A stretch of 64,000 nucleotides of DNA from an uncultured Clostridia bacterium (GCA_944378105.1 CALWGC010000007.1:48782-112781); one strand, 5' to 3'. Counted from the stretch's first letter, positions 15,644 to 25,683 are shown. Made by a program: numbers and translations. The notes: generated by a model not told the origin, from the letters alone.

Positions 15644-16996
15644 TTATAAGCTTAGGATGGCATTCATCCGTTCTTCTGCCTGGCTAAAGACATCAGAACC
15701 TGCAAATTCATTGACCACCCGGCCATAGTATTCCTTGGCTTGGGCATAGTCGCCTTTCTCCTCATAAATTTGGCCCAACAGATAGAGCACATTGTCCATA
15801 AAATCTTCCTTTTGGCCATATTCCAGCGCCAACAGCAAATCCGCCTCGGCCCCGGCCGTATCCCCTGCCGAAAACTTCCCGTTTCCGCTTTCGTAATACT
15901 CCGCCGCCGCAAAGGTATAGGTCTGTTCTTTCAGCTGGGCAATGAGGGCTTGGTCCTCTTCGCTAAACTTTTCCACATCCAAATCGTGCAAAAGTTTCGC
16001 CGCCTCGGCCTGCTGGTCGGAAACGGCATAGGCCTGGGCCAACTGCAACTTGCCGGCCTGTTCCCGGTTGGCCTCCGATTGACGGTAGGCCTCGTTTTCT
16101 GTTTTCAGCTGTTCGTTTTCTGCTTCCAGTTCTTGATACTCCAAAGCAAATTTGGAGGTGCCGTTTTCGTTTTCCTCCGTCAAGGTGGCCACCTGCTGTT
16201 CCAGGTCACGGATGGTGCTTTCTTGCATCTCCGTCACCGCCGGCAGGGCCAAAAAGAAGGTTAAAATGGCCGTCACCACAACCCCCAGCACAAACGTCAC
16301 CAGCTCTGGCCGGATGATTCTGGAAAAATCTTTCCTTGCCGCCGATTCATCATAGCCGGTCTTGCTCTTACTTTCTTTTTCCGATCCGCCGGAAGTGAGA
16401 ATCGCCAAATATTCCAATGCCTTTGGATTGGCTTTATCCACCCGCAGGGCCTTATTGATATGAAACCTGGCCTTGGACTTTTCTTTCCGCGATAAATAAT
16501 AGGCCGCCAAAAGATTATGGGCCGTCACAAAGTTCGGGCTAAAGTCCACGGCCTTTTTCAGCTGGATCACCGCCAAATCCTCGCTGCCGCTTTGGAATAG
16601 CTCCAACGCTTTATGGTACATCACCACGGCATCGTCTTGCTTTTCTAAGGTGCGGGCATGGCGCTGCAACGCATTGATATAGCCTGCGGCAGGATTATTT
16701 TCTGCCTGGATCGAAGAAGAGATAATCCACTGTTCCAATGCGTTACCCGGCATCCCCACTTGATAATAGGCAATGCCAAGCAAGTTTCTGGCCACTGCAT
16801 TTCTTTTGTCAAAGAGGATGCAGCGGTTGAGCGCTTCAATGGCGCCAGAATAATCGCCTTCTTTGGCCGCCGTTACCCCTTTATTGTATTGTCGCAAAGA
16901 AGCGTTGCGGGCCATGTTCAGCAATCGCACATCGCTGCCGCAAGCAGGACAAATACCGCTTTGGCCAATTTCGCTGCCACAATTTTGACAAATCAT
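15644..16996 (-). CDS. Membrane-anchored TPR protein with N-terminal zinc ribbon
   Basis: 450-residue protein of unknown function. Order of parts: zinc ribbon CQNCG...CPACG (residues 3-20); tetratricopeptide repeats (about 35-200); a single membrane helix LVTFVLGVVVTAILTFFLAL (about 230-250); a coiled coil (about 255-310, starting STIRDLEQQVATL); and a second block of tetratricopeptide repeats at the C-terminus (DYAQAKEYYGRVVNEF). It probably scaffolds other proteins at the membrane. It is the last gene of the pcrA-ligA-folC group, starting 9 bp after a small ORF. Confidence 0.85.
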   Translation of the reverse strand: MICQNCGSEIGQSGICPACGSDVRLLNMARNASLRQYNKGVTAAKEGDYSGAIEALNRCILFDKRNAVARNLLGIAYYQVGMPGNALEQWIISSSIQAENNPAAGYINALQRHARTLEKQDDAVVMYHKALELFQSGSEDLAVIQLKKAVDFSPNFVTAHNLLAAYYLSRKEKSKARFHINKALRVDKANPKALEYLAILTSGGSEKESKSKTGYDESAARKDFSRIIRPELVTFVLGVVVTAILTFFLALPAVTEMQESTIRDLEQQVATLTEENENGTSKFALEYQELEAENEQLKTENEAYRQSEANREQAGKLQLAQAYAVSDQQAEAAKLLHDLDVEKFSEEDQALIAQLKEQTYTFAAAEYYESGNGKFSAGDTAGAEADLLLALEYGQKEDFMDNVLYLLGQIYEEKGDYAQAKEYYGRVVNEFAGSDVFSQAEERMNAILSL

Positions 16997-17005
16997 GCTT
17001 TTCTC

Positions 17006-17170
17006 CTATCTTTTTTGACTGTCTTTGGGATACCGCCCCTGCTGGCTTTTACAAATATAGGCCAGCATGTCCATGATGTCTTTCATGTCCGAGGCATGGA
17101 TGGTATCTTCCAGTTCATCTACTTCCAAAATTTTTCCGTATTTTTTGATTTCTTCTTTAAAATTAATCAT
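17006..17170 (-). CDS. Small acidic protein of 54 residues
   Basis: Short ORF that starts MINFKEEIKKYGKILEVDE and ends KDSQKR. It lies 3 bp after the folC stop codon and 9 bp before the TPR gene, so it fills the gap in the operon almost exactly. The coding-like composition and tight spacing argue that it is real. The sequence suggests a small amphipathic helical protein with one cysteine. I do not recognise a family. Confidence 0.65.
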   Translation of the reverse strand: MINFKEEIKKYGKILEVDELEDTIHASDMKDIMDMLAYICKSQQGRYPKDSQKR

Positions 17171-17173
17171 GGG

Positions 17174-18469
17174 TTATCCCTGCTTTCTTGCCAGTTTATA
17201 CAGTTCCCCAATGAGGTAAAGGCTGCCGGCACAGCAAAGTACCTGGTCTTTGGCGGTGATGGACTTGGCCAAGGCATAGGCTTTGGCGATGTCCTTTTCC
17301 CGATGGATTTCGGCGGTATAATGGGAGATGGTCTCGGTCAGTGTATCCACGTCCCACTTTCTGGAATTGTTTGGCTCTGTCAGCACCACTTTTTTGGCCA
17401 GCGGCAACAGCACATCCATCATTTTTTCATATTCCTTATCGCCTAAAATCCCCACCAAGAGGGTAATATCTTTGTCTGCAAAATAGAGTTTCAAGCTTTC
17501 TGCCAACATGTGGATGCCATCGATGTTGTGGGCCCCGTCCAAAAGAACCGTGGGGTTTTCTTCCACCACTTCCATGCGCCCGCTCCACTTTGTGGTGGAA
17601 AGCCCTTTGCGCACAGCGTCTTCCAAAATTTCCACACCATTTTCCCGCAAAGCATGGATGGCCAAAAGCACCGTTGCGGCATTATGCAGCTGATACTCGC
17701 CCAAAAGCCCAATGCGCAGACCACAATAAGAAACGTATTCGTTAAAAATATCAAAGGCCGTACCCCGAATGTCTTGATGCAGGGGGTGAATGCCTTCTGC
17801 TTCTACAAAGTAAAGCTTGCTGTGTTTTTCTTCGGCAATGGCACGGATGGTGTCATAGACTTCTTTTCCTTGGGTATACAGTACCACCGGGCAGCCTTCT
17901 TTGATGATGCCGCCTTTTTCATAGGCAATTTTGGAAAGGGTATCGCCGAGAAATTCCATGTGGTCCAAACTGATGGAGGTGATGACCGAAAGCACCGGGT
18001 GATGAATCACATTGGTGGCATCGCTTCTGCCGCCCATGCCCACTTCCAACACCAGATAGTCCACCTGCTCTTTGGCAAAATACAAAAAGCCAAGGGCCGT
18101 CACCACTTCAAAAATCGTCGGCTGGCCCAATCCCTTTGCCACCATTTTATCGCAGGCCGCCTTCACTTCTCCCATCAGCGTCCCAAAATCCTCATCGGAA
18201 ATTTCCACGCCGTTGACCAGATACCGTTCGTTATACCGCTGTAGATGGGGCGACGTATACATCCCCACCCGGTATCCCTGCTGGCGCAAAACATTGGTCA
18301 GCATGGCCGCCGTGGAGCCCTTGCCGTTGGTGCCGGCCACATGGATGGTCTTCATGGTTTCTTGGGGATTCCCCAATTCCTCCATCAAAAGTTCCACCCG
18401 GTTTAAGCCCAGCATGGTCCCCAGTTTGTATACTTCGTCAATATATTCCATGGCTTGTTGATATGTCAT
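17174..18469 (-). CDS. folC: Folylpolyglutamate synthase / dihydrofolate synthase
   Basis: 431-residue Mur-ligase-family enzyme that adds glutamate to folates. Signatures are the P-loop HVAGTNGKGSTAAML (residues 43-57), TSPHLQRYNERYLVNG (77-92), VLEVGMGGRSDATNV (140-154), and the C-terminal LLDGAHNIDG (around 300). The length is standard. It lies downstream of ligA with a 76-bp gap and upstream of the 54-residue ORF. GAGGGAATGAA precedes the ATG at 18469. Confidence 0.95.
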   Translation of the reverse strand: MTYQQAMEYIDEVYKLGTMLGLNRVELLMEELGNPQETMKTIHVAGTNGKGSTAAMLTNVLRQQGYRVGMYTSPHLQRYNERYLVNGVEISDEDFGTLMGEVKAACDKMVAKGLGQPTIFEVVTALGFLYFAKEQVDYLVLEVGMGGRSDATNVIHHPVLSVITSISLDHMEFLGDTLSKIAYEKGGIIKEGCPVVLYTQGKEVYDTIRAIAEEKHSKLYFVEAEGIHPLHQDIRGTAFDIFNEYVSYCGLRIGLLGEYQLHNAATVLLAIHALRENGVEILEDAVRKGLSTTKWSGRMEVVEENPTVLLDGAHNIDGIHMLAESLKLYFADKDITLLVGILGDKEYEKMMDVLLPLAKKVVLTEPNNSRKWDVDTLTETISHYTAEIHREKDIAKAYALAKSITAKDQVLCCAGSLYLIGELYKLARKQG

Positions 18470-18545
18470 TTCATTCCCTCAATTCTTTTGTATCCGTGGA
18501 CGTTTTTCTTTCAGTATACCGTTTCTACTATGGTTTGTAAATTCC

Positions 18546-20498
18546 CTATTCCAAATACTGATGGACAAAATCTTCCTCACTTAAGATAGGTACCCCCAGT
18601 TCTTTTGCCTTTTTGTTTTTGCCAGAGGTGGAAAGGATGTCGTTATTGATGAGACAGACGGTTTTCCCTGTGACGCTTCCGGTCACTTTGCCGCCCAAAG
18701 ACTCAATTTTTGCCTGCAATTCCTTTCGGTTTTGAAACAGATGCACATCGCCGGTCACCACAAAGCTCATGCCGGAAAGCTTCTGGCTCTGGGCCGAAGT
18801 TTCTGGTTTTTGCAGATGCAAGAAGGAAAGGGCTTCTTGGAGCAAAGCTTGGTTTCTTTCATCTGCAAAATAGCTGTGGACGCTATGGGCAATGACGGCG
18901 CCAAAGCCGTCGATGGCCTGTAACGCCTCCTCGGTCATGGTTTGGATGGTTTCCATCTGAAAATCGGCCGCCTGGCAAAGGAGCTTGGCATTACTTAATC
19001 CCACATGGTTGATGCCCAAGGCATAAAGGAAATTGGCCATGGGCACTTGTTTTGCCTTTTCAATGGCCCCTTGTAACTTGGTCCAGCTTTTTTCCCCAAA
19101 GCCTTCCATGGCCATGATGGCTTCGCCGTGGGGTTCCAGATGGAACAAGTCCACATAAGTTTCCACAAAGCCCTGCTCCACAAATTTTTTGATGGTTTCT
19201 TCTGAAAGCCCTTCGATGTTCATGGCATCCCGGGAGGCAAAATGGCTCAAGCTTTTCACCCGCTGGGCATGGCAGTTGGGGTTGGTGCAATAGAGGGCTT
19301 CCCCGTCTTTTAACGCCCGGATTTCCGTTTCGCCGCCGCAGACGGGGCAGTGGGTGGGAATGGAAAGGGTTCCGGAGCGGGTGAGGTTTTCGGCAATTTG
19401 CGGAATAATCATATTGGCTTTATAGACCAAAAGCTGGTCCCCGATCCCCAGCTGCAATTCCTTACAAATACTCACATTGTGGACCGAAGCCCGGTTGACG
19501 GTGGTCCCTTCCAGTTCCACCGGGGAAAAGACGGCCACCGGGTTAATGAGCCCCGTCCGGGACGTACTCCAATCCATCTCCAATAGCGTCGTCTGGGCCG
19601 TTTCGTCTTTCCATTTAAAAGCAATGGAGTCTTTGGGAAACTTGGATGTTTCCCCCAAAGAAGCGCCGTAAGAGGCACTTTGAAAGGTCAGCACCAAGCC
19701 ATCGGAGGCAAAGTCGTTTTGGGGGATTTTTGCCTCAAAATCCCGGACGGCCTCGGCCACCGTTTGAGCCGTCACCAGGCGGTGTTCCACCACAGGGAAG
19801 CCCAAACTTGCAAGCCAAGCCAGTTGTTTGTCTTTTTCGTCCGGCAAATCGGCTCCCGCGGCACTTACCAGCGTAAAGGTATAAAACCGCACATTTCGTT
19901 CGGCGGCAATTTCACTGTTTAATTGCCGCACGGTGCCGCTGCAAAGGTTCCGGGGATTTTTATATTTTTCTTCGTCTGGTAACGCCTCGTTGATCCGTTC
20001 AAATTCTCCAAAGGGAATGATCCCTTCCCCCCGCAGCACCAGTTCCCCCAAAAACGGAATTTGCAAAGGCAAATTGGAAAACACTTTGGCGTTATGGGTG
20101 ATGTCTTCCCCCACTTCGCCGTTGCCGCGGGTGACGGCCTGGGCCAATGTGCCGTTTTCATAGCGCAGCACTATGGTTAACCCATCCAGTTTCCAAGAGA
20201 GAATCCCCGTTTTATCCCCCAGCCATTCTTCCAGACGGCTCACTTCCTTCGTCTTATCCAGGCTCAGCATCCGCTTGGCATGGCGCACCTTCGTCAGCCC
20301 TTCTAACACTTGATAGCCCACTTGCTGGGTGGGGCTTTGGGATAAGATGGTGCCCGTTTCTGCTTCCAACTGCACCAGTTCGTCATAGAGTTTATCATAG
20401 GCAAAGTCCGTCAGCGGACTTTCGTTTTGCTGATAATAAGCTTTCGATGCCGCAGTCAATGTGGCAACCAGTTCTTTCATGCGTTCCAGTTTGTCCAT
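18546..20498 (-). CDS. ligA: NAD-dependent DNA ligase
   Basis: 650-residue ligase that seals nicks in replication and repair. The adenylated lysine is K103 in SWKLDGL. An OB fold follows, with AFKWKDETAQT and NPVAVFSPVELEGTTV. Next come the four-cysteine zinc finger (CPVCGGE...CTNPNCHAQ, around residues 390-415), helix-hairpin-helix repeats (MEGFGEKSWTKL and IDGFGAVIA) and a C-terminal BRCT domain (about 570-650). It is slightly shorter than the usual 670 residues. It starts 2 bp after the pcrA stop codon, the classic pcrA-ligA pairing. Confidence 0.96.
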   Translation of the reverse strand: MDKLERMKELVATLTAASKAYYQQNESPLTDFAYDKLYDELVQLEAETGTILSQSPTQQVGYQVLEGLTKVRHAKRMLSLDKTKEVSRLEEWLGDKTGILSWKLDGLTIVLRYENGTLAQAVTRGNGEVGEDITHNAKVFSNLPLQIPFLGELVLRGEGIIPFGEFERINEALPDEEKYKNPRNLCSGTVRQLNSEIAAERNVRFYTFTLVSAAGADLPDEKDKQLAWLASLGFPVVEHRLVTAQTVAEAVRDFEAKIPQNDFASDGLVLTFQSASYGASLGETSKFPKDSIAFKWKDETAQTTLLEMDWSTSRTGLINPVAVFSPVELEGTTVNRASVHNVSICKELQLGIGDQLLVYKANMIIPQIAENLTRSGTLSIPTHCPVCGGETEIRALKDGEALYCTNPNCHAQRVKSLSHFASRDAMNIEGLSEETIKKFVEQGFVETYVDLFHLEPHGEAIMAMEGFGEKSWTKLQGAIEKAKQVPMANFLYALGINHVGLSNAKLLCQAADFQMETIQTMTEEALQAIDGFGAVIAHSVHSYFADERNQALLQEALSFLHLQKPETSAQSQKLSGMSFVVTGDVHLFQNRKELQAKIESLGGKVTGSVTGKTVCLINNDILSTSGKNKKAKELGVPILSEEDFVHQYLE

Positions 20499-20500
20499 CC

Positions 20501-22747
20501 TCAGACCTCCACTTTAATCAGTTTCGAAAGGTTTGCCATAAATTTTTTCGTGCCCTTGCCGCTGAAGGCCACTTCCACTTCATAATCGGCCCCGGCCGGG
20601 CGGATGGCCTTGACGGTGCCGATGCCATACTTTGGCGCTCGCACCTGGTCCCCTTCGCGAAAGGAAAGGGAAACTTGCTGGGGCGCCGGGATGGCCTTTG
20701 GCTCCTTGGGTGTCAAGCCATAGGCGGCGTTTAATCCAATCCCTCCGGCCATTTCATAGCCGTTTTTGCGCCCGGCGTTGATCCGGGGAGAGGTGGGGAC
20801 AAAGCCTTGGCGGCTTCTGGCCTGCACTTCCACCAAATCCAAAGGAATCTCCGTCAAAAAGCGAGAAGGGGGATTATACTGGGTTTGGCCGTTTTGCATC
20901 CGGCTTCTGGCGTGGGTCAAAAACAGTTCTTCTTTCGCCCGGGTGATCCCCACATAGCAAAGACGGCGTTCTTCTTGAATGTCCTTGTCATCGCCGCTGA
21001 CCATGGCCCGATAGCCGGGGAACAGCCCTTCTTCCATGCCGCAGAGGAACACAAAGGGAAATTCCAACCCTTTGGCACTGTGTAACGTCATCAGCACCAC
21101 CGCTTCTTCTCCTTCTTCGTAGCTATCCACATCGGCCACCAAAGAAATTTCTTCCAAAAAGTCCTCCAACGTGGCTTGGGGATGGTTCTTTTCAAATTCT
21201 GCCGCTTTGGAAATAAACTCTTCGATGTTTTCTTTCCGCGCTTCGGCCTCTTCTGTCCCTTCCAAATCCAGCATTTCCAAATATCCGCTTTTTGTTGCAA
21301 CCAGTTCCAAAAAATCTGGCAAACTTTGCTGGCTTTTTTCGTCTCGGAGCGTTTCCATCAAATCGAGAAATTCTTCCATCTTTTTGCCCCGATTGCCCAT
21401 TTTTTCCATTTCCGAAATCCGGCCCAGACCTTCGTAAAGGGAGATGCCCTTCTCTTCGGCAAAGAGGGCCACTTTTTCCACAGACGTATCGCCAATGCCC
21501 CGCTTTGGCACATTGATGATCCGCTTTAAGGCAATGTCGTCGGCCGGGTTTGCCAGGACTTTTAAATAGCCCAACAAATCCATGATTTCTTTTCGGTCAT
21601 AAAACCGGGTACCGCCGCAAAGGCGATACGGAATCCCCCGGCGCACCATTTGTTCTTCTAACACCCGGCTTTGGGCATTGGTACGGTAAAGGACGGCAAA
21701 GTCACCATAACGTCTGCCCCGGCCCACCAAAGACTCAATCTTTTCAGCCACATAGCGGGCCTCGTCATATTCGCTGTCGGCCCGGTGCAAATGCAGCTGA
21801 TTGCCGGTGGCGTTTTCGGTCCAAAGGGTTTTGTCCTTACGCTCGGTGTTATGGGCAATGACGCCGTTGGCCGCCTGCAAAATGGTTTTGGTGGAGCGAT
21901 AGTTTTGTTCCAGTTTGATGGTGGTGGCCCCTGGGAAATCCTTTTCAAAGTCTAAAATATTGCGGATGTTGGCCCCGCGCCAGGCATAAATGCTCTGGTC
22001 GTCATCGCCCACCACGCAAAGGTTTTTGTATTTGTCGGCCAGCAAACGCACCAACAAATACTGGCTGGTGTTGGTGTCCTGATACTCGTCCACCATGATA
22101 TAGCGAAACCGTTCCTGATATTTTTCCAACACTTCCGGCACCGTTTGAAACAGCAGCACCGTCTGATAAATCAAATCGTCAAAGTCCAAGGCATTGGCCG
22201 CCTTCAGCTTCCGCTGATATTCCCGATAGCAGGCGGCAATTTTTGTCCGGCGAAAATCGCCATTTGCCTCTGCCGCATACTGGGAGGGGGAAATCAGTTC
22301 CTCCTTGGCTCGGCCGATTTCTGCCAAAACGCCTTTTAAAGGGAAGGTTTTATCCTGCAACGAAAAGCCAAGCCTTGCAAAAACGTCCTTCATGGCCCGC
22401 TCCATATCCTTGGTATCATAGATGGAAAAGGCTTTCGTAAAGCCCAGGGCCTCTATTTCTCTTCTTAAAATCCGCACACAGGTGGAGTGAAACGTGCTAA
22501 TCCATACATCCCTTGCCGCTTCGCCCACCAAGGCGTCCACCCGTTCCCGCATTTCTCTGGCGGCTTTATTGGTAAAGGTGATGGCCAAAATATGATAAGG
22601 CCGCACCCCCTGCTCCAAAAGTCTTGCCACCCGCACCGTCAGCGCCCCGGTCTTGCCGCTGCCGGCCCCGGCTAAAATCAGCACCGGTCCTTCCGTTTTG
22701 TCCACGGCCCGCTGCTGCATGGGGTTTAATCTTTCGTATCCGATCAT
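20501..22747 (-). CDS. pcrA: ATP-dependent DNA helicase PcrA/UvrD
   Basis: 748-residue superfamily 1A 3'-5' helicase. Visible motifs are the Q motif LNPMQQRAV, Walker A AGAGSGKTGAL, Ia TFTNKAAREMRER, Walker B VDEYQDTN, III GDDDQSIYAWRGA, IV LEQNYRST, V VVLMTLHSAKGLEFPFVFLCG and VI YVGITRAKEELFLTHA. The C-terminal 60 residues form the Tudor-like RNA polymerase-binding domain of PcrA (FREGDQVRAPKYGIGTV). The ATG at 22747 has AAGGAG at good distance. The frame is open 41 codons further, but that extension is not typical of the family. Confidence 0.96.
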   Translation of the reverse strand: MIGYERLNPMQQRAVDKTEGPVLILAGAGSGKTGALTVRVARLLEQGVRPYHILAITFTNKAAREMRERVDALVGEAARDVWISTFHSTCVRILRREIEALGFTKAFSIYDTKDMERAMKDVFARLGFSLQDKTFPLKGVLAEIGRAKEELISPSQYAAEANGDFRRTKIAACYREYQRKLKAANALDFDDLIYQTVLLFQTVPEVLEKYQERFRYIMVDEYQDTNTSQYLLVRLLADKYKNLCVVGDDDQSIYAWRGANIRNILDFEKDFPGATTIKLEQNYRSTKTILQAANGVIAHNTERKDKTLWTENATGNQLHLHRADSEYDEARYVAEKIESLVGRGRRYGDFAVLYRTNAQSRVLEEQMVRRGIPYRLCGGTRFYDRKEIMDLLGYLKVLANPADDIALKRIINVPKRGIGDTSVEKVALFAEEKGISLYEGLGRISEMEKMGNRGKKMEEFLDLMETLRDEKSQQSLPDFLELVATKSGYLEMLDLEGTEEAEARKENIEEFISKAAEFEKNHPQATLEDFLEEISLVADVDSYEEGEEAVVLMTLHSAKGLEFPFVFLCGMEEGLFPGYRAMVSGDDKDIQEERRLCYVGITRAKEELFLTHARSRMQNGQTQYNPPSRFLTEIPLDLVEVQARSRQGFVPTSPRINAGRKNGYEMAGGIGLNAAYGLTPKEPKAIPAPQQVSLSFREGDQVRAPKYGIGTVKAIRPAGADYEVEVAFSGKGTKKFMANLSKLIKVEV

Positions 22748-22970
22748 GGTCATAAACTCCTTATTCTTTTTTGCAACGAAAAAACAGCCATATGGTCTCT
22801 CTCTGCCATCAGCCGTTTTTCTAGTTTCTGTCCTCTTCAAAAAAATCGCCGCAAAAGGCATTTTGTTCATTATACCATAATTTTACCACCTCTGCCCATA
22901 AAAAAATTGTGTTTCTGTTGCCGTTTTGTGTTACAATTTTCTTAAGGATTGCCGAAAGGAGCGACAACAC

Positions 22971-24113
22971 ATGATCTCTGTTTCCCATTGTGATACCTAT
23001 GACCTTTCCACCGTCAAGGCGCGTCTGAAAACGGCCATCGACCAGATGGGCGGCCTTTCTCGTTACTGCAAGGCAGGCGAAACGGTGTTATTAAAAGTCA
23101 ATTTGATTATGGCAAAAAAACCAGAAGAGGCCGCCACCACCCATCCTTCCGTGGTGCAGGCCCTAACGGAACTTTTGCAAGAGCACGGCTGTCAGGTGGT
23201 CATTGGCGATAGTCCCGGTGGGCCATTTTTACCGGCGTTATTAAAAAAAGTCTACCAAACCACCGGCATGAATACTGTAGCCGAGCGTACCGGAGCCACC
23301 TTGAACTTTGATACCGCCCAAACAGAAGTGGCCTTTCCCGAAGGAAAACTACTCAAACACATCATCGTGGGCCACTATGTCACAGAGGTGGACCATATTT
23401 TTTCTGTGGCCAAGCTGAAAGCCCACTGCATGACAAAAATGACCGGGGCCACCAAAAATTTGTTTGGTATCATCCCCGGCACCGTCAAGGCCGAATATCA
23501 TTTCCGCTGCCCCCAGCCGGAAGTCTTTGCCGACTGTCTGCTGGACATTTGCGGCTATGCCAAGCCCACCCTTTCCTTTTTGGATGCCGTCGTCGGCATG
23601 GAAGGCCATGGCCCCACTGGCGGAAACGCCAAGGCCTTGGGGGCGTTATTGGTGTCGGAAAGTCCCTATGAACTGGACTTGTGCGCCGCCGATTTCATCG
23701 GCTTACCTTTGGAGGAATTCCCCATGGGGCGACAAATGATTGCCCGCGGTCTTTGTCCCTCTTTAGCCAAGGACTTGACCTTTGTGGGCGATGATTTGGA
23801 GGTGCTACGCCCTGCTTCTTTTGAAATTCCACAAACGGAAAGCATCCACTTTCTGGGCAATCACCCGCCCAAGTTTTTGGAAGGCTTTGTGAAACGAAAC
23901 CTCCATCCAAAGCCCACCTTCCGTCCGGACCGATGCGTCGGTTGCGGCGTTTGCGTGGCCAACTGCCCGGCCAAGGTGTTGACCATGAAAGGCCATCTGC
24001 CCCAGATTGATTTGGAGCATTGCATCCGCTGCTATTGCTGTCAGGAGCTGTGCCCTCAAAAGGCGGTGGACATCCGTCAACCGTTGCTGCTGCGGCTGTT
24101 TCGAAAATTTTAA
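22971..24113 (+). CDS. DUF362 protein with C-terminal 2[4Fe-4S] ferredoxin domain
   Basis: 380-residue iron-sulfur protein. The large N-terminal DUF362 domain (MISVSHCDTYD to about 310) contains LLKVNLIMAKKPEEAATTHP, GDSPGG and KLKAHCMTKMTGATKNLFG, typical of the family. The C-terminus has two cluster motifs, CVGCGVCVANCP and CIRCYCCQELCP. The family is widespread in anaerobes and is thought to act in electron transfer or metal handling, but no reaction is established. The gene is monocistronic, divergent from pcrA, and ends in a terminator hairpin. Confidence 0.88.
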   Translation: MISVSHCDTYDLSTVKARLKTAIDQMGGLSRYCKAGETVLLKVNLIMAKKPEEAATTHPSVVQALTELLQEHGCQVVIGDSPGGPFLPALLKKVYQTTGMNTVAERTGATLNFDTAQTEVAFPEGKLLKHIIVGHYVTEVDHIFSVAKLKAHCMTKMTGATKNLFGIIPGTVKAEYHFRCPQPEVFADCLLDICGYAKPTLSFLDAVVGMEGHGPTGGNAKALGALLVSESPYELDLCAADFIGLPLEEFPMGRQMIARGLCPSLAKDLTFVGDDLEVLRPASFEIPQTESIHFLGNHPPKFLEGFVKRNLHPKPTFRPDRCVGCGVCVANCPAKVLTMKGHLPQIDLEHCIRCYCCQELCPQKAVDIRQPLLLRLFRKF

Positions 24114-24117
24114 CAGC

Positions 24118-24165
24118 ACAAAAAAAGGAAGTTCCAAAGGCCAGACTTTGAAACTTCCTTTTTCT
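24118..24165 (+). terminator. Terminator after the DUF362 gene
   Basis: AAAAAAAGGAAGTT and AACTTCCTTTTT pair across a loop of about 22 nt. The T-run follows directly. The arms resemble those at 28801-28843. Confidence 0.8.
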
Positions 24166-24177
24166 TTTTTCTGCCAT

Positions 24178-24255
24178 CTTTCAGGGTGTGGGGCTTTGCC
24201 CCACCTTTCATCCACAGGCCAAATTTAGTTTGGCCGAGGACAAGAAAAGAAGTTT
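24178..24255 (+). repeat. Dispersed repeat family 2, copy 1
   Basis: About 75 bp with two nested hairpins (GTGGGGCTTTGCCCCAC and GGCCAAATTTAGTTTGGCC) followed by GAGGACAAGAAAAGAAGTT. A closely similar sequence occurs in opposite orientation at 28830-28906. The remaining bases up to the mgtE stop codon at 24337 contain further short hairpins (CTCAAAATTGAAAATTTTGAG) and no gene. Confidence 0.75.
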
Positions 24256-24336
24256 CGTAGCTGCAAAGCCTAGGAACTTCTTTTCTTTCTGCTGTTACCT
24301 TCTCAAAATTGAAAATTTTGAGAAATGGCTTTGCCA

Positions 24337-25683
24337 TCAAAGCACCAACACCTTTGCAATGTGGAAGAAAATCATCAAACTGGTGGCATCTACCACCGTC
24401 GTAATCAATGGCCCTGCCATGATGGCCGGGTCAAAGTTCAGCTTTTTGGCCGCCATGGGCAGCAGGGAGCCAATGGTTTTCGATACAATCACCGTGGCAA
24501 AGAGGCTAACCGATACGGTGAGGTTTACCATCAGCGCCGTATGGAACAGGGCCAGTCTTGCAAAGTTTACCACAGCCAGCAAGGCCCCAGCCACAACGCC
24601 AACCCGAATCTCTTTCCAAACCACCTTCAGCACATCTTTCATCTGGATTTCCCCCACAGCCATCCCGCGGATAATCAGCGTCGAAGACTGGCTGCCGGCA
24701 TTGCCGCCGGTATCCATCAAAATGGGGAAGAAGGAGGACAAAATGACAGAGCTTGCCAAAACAGACTCATACCCTGTGATGATGGCACTGGAAGCGGTGC
24801 CGGAAATCATCAGCACCATCAGCCACATCAGTCGATGTTTGGCCAAATCCCACACACTGCTTTTCAGATATTCTTCTTCCGACGGAATCAAGGCGCTCAT
24901 TTTTTCCATGTCTTCCGTGTTTTCTTCTTCCATCACGTCCACCATATCGTCAATGGTGATCATCCCCACCAGCCGGTTTTCGTTATCCACCACCGGCACG
25001 GCAATGAGGTCGTATTTTTTAAAGACCGCGGCCACTTCTTCCTGGTCATCCAGTGTAGAAACGGACACCACGTCGTCTTCCATGATATCAGAAAGTACAT
25101 CGGTATCCTGGCTTAACAGCAGGGAGCGCAAGGAAATAACACCCACCAAAATCCGGCCGTCTTTGACCACATAGCATTGGTAGATGGTTTCTTTGTCGGC
25201 GGCCACTTGGCGCAAATAGGCCAACGCCTCGCCCACGGTTTCTGCCTCCCGCAGGGATACAAATTCTGTGGTCATTAAGCTGCCGGCGCTATCTTCTGGA
25301 TAGTTTAACAACCGGTTTAATTCCTGCCGTTTTTCTGGCGCAACGCCGTTCAGCAAATGGGTCACCAAATTGGCCGGCATCTCGCTTAAAAAGTCTACCG
25401 TATCATCCGGCGCCATTTCTTCCAACAAAAACCGGCTTTCCCCTTCCGTCAAGGCCTCCACAATGTGCTGCTGCATATCGCTATCCATATAAGAAAACGT
25501 ATCGGCTGCCAAATCCTTGCTTAAAAGCCGAAATACCGCAAGCCAATCTTCCTTTGGCAGTTCTTCCAAAAACGCCGCCAAATCGGCTGGGTTTTGTTCG
25601 TTCAATTCCTGTTTCAATTCCAAAAGCTTGCCATTTGTAAGCCATTCTTGCCATACCAAAAACCGTTCTGTTCTGTTCTCCAT
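24337..25683 (-). CDS. mgtE: Magnesium transporter MgtE (second of a tandem pair)
   Basis: 448-residue Mg2+ channel/transporter. An N-terminal helical MgtE-N domain (1-130, with ADTFSYMDSDMQQ) precedes two CBS domains (about 130-255, with LMTTEFVSL, IYQCYVVKDGRILVGVISLR and VPVVDNENRLVGMITIDDMVDV). Five membrane helices follow, including MDTGGNAGSQSSTLIIRGMA and the terminal MAGPLITTVVDATSLMIFF. The CBS and N domains sense magnesium and gate the pore. It is closely related along its full length to the gene upstream, implying a tandem duplication, and is separated from it by a terminator. Confidence 0.95.
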   Translation of the reverse strand: MENRTERFLVWQEWLTNGKLLELKQELNEQNPADLAAFLEELPKEDWLAVFRLLSKDLAADTFSYMDSDMQQHIVEALTEGESRFLLEEMAPDDTVDFLSEMPANLVTHLLNGVAPEKRQELNRLLNYPEDSAGSLMTTEFVSLREAETVGEALAYLRQVAADKETIYQCYVVKDGRILVGVISLRSLLLSQDTDVLSDIMEDDVVSVSTLDDQEEVAAVFKKYDLIAVPVVDNENRLVGMITIDDMVDVMEEENTEDMEKMSALIPSEEEYLKSSVWDLAKHRLMWLMVLMISGTASSAIITGYESVLASSVILSSFFPILMDTGGNAGSQSSTLIIRGMAVGEIQMKDVLKVVWKEIRVGVVAGALLAVVNFARLALFHTALMVNLTVSVSLFATVIVSKTIGSLLPMAAKKLNFDPAIMAGPLITTVVDATSLMIFFHIAKVLVL

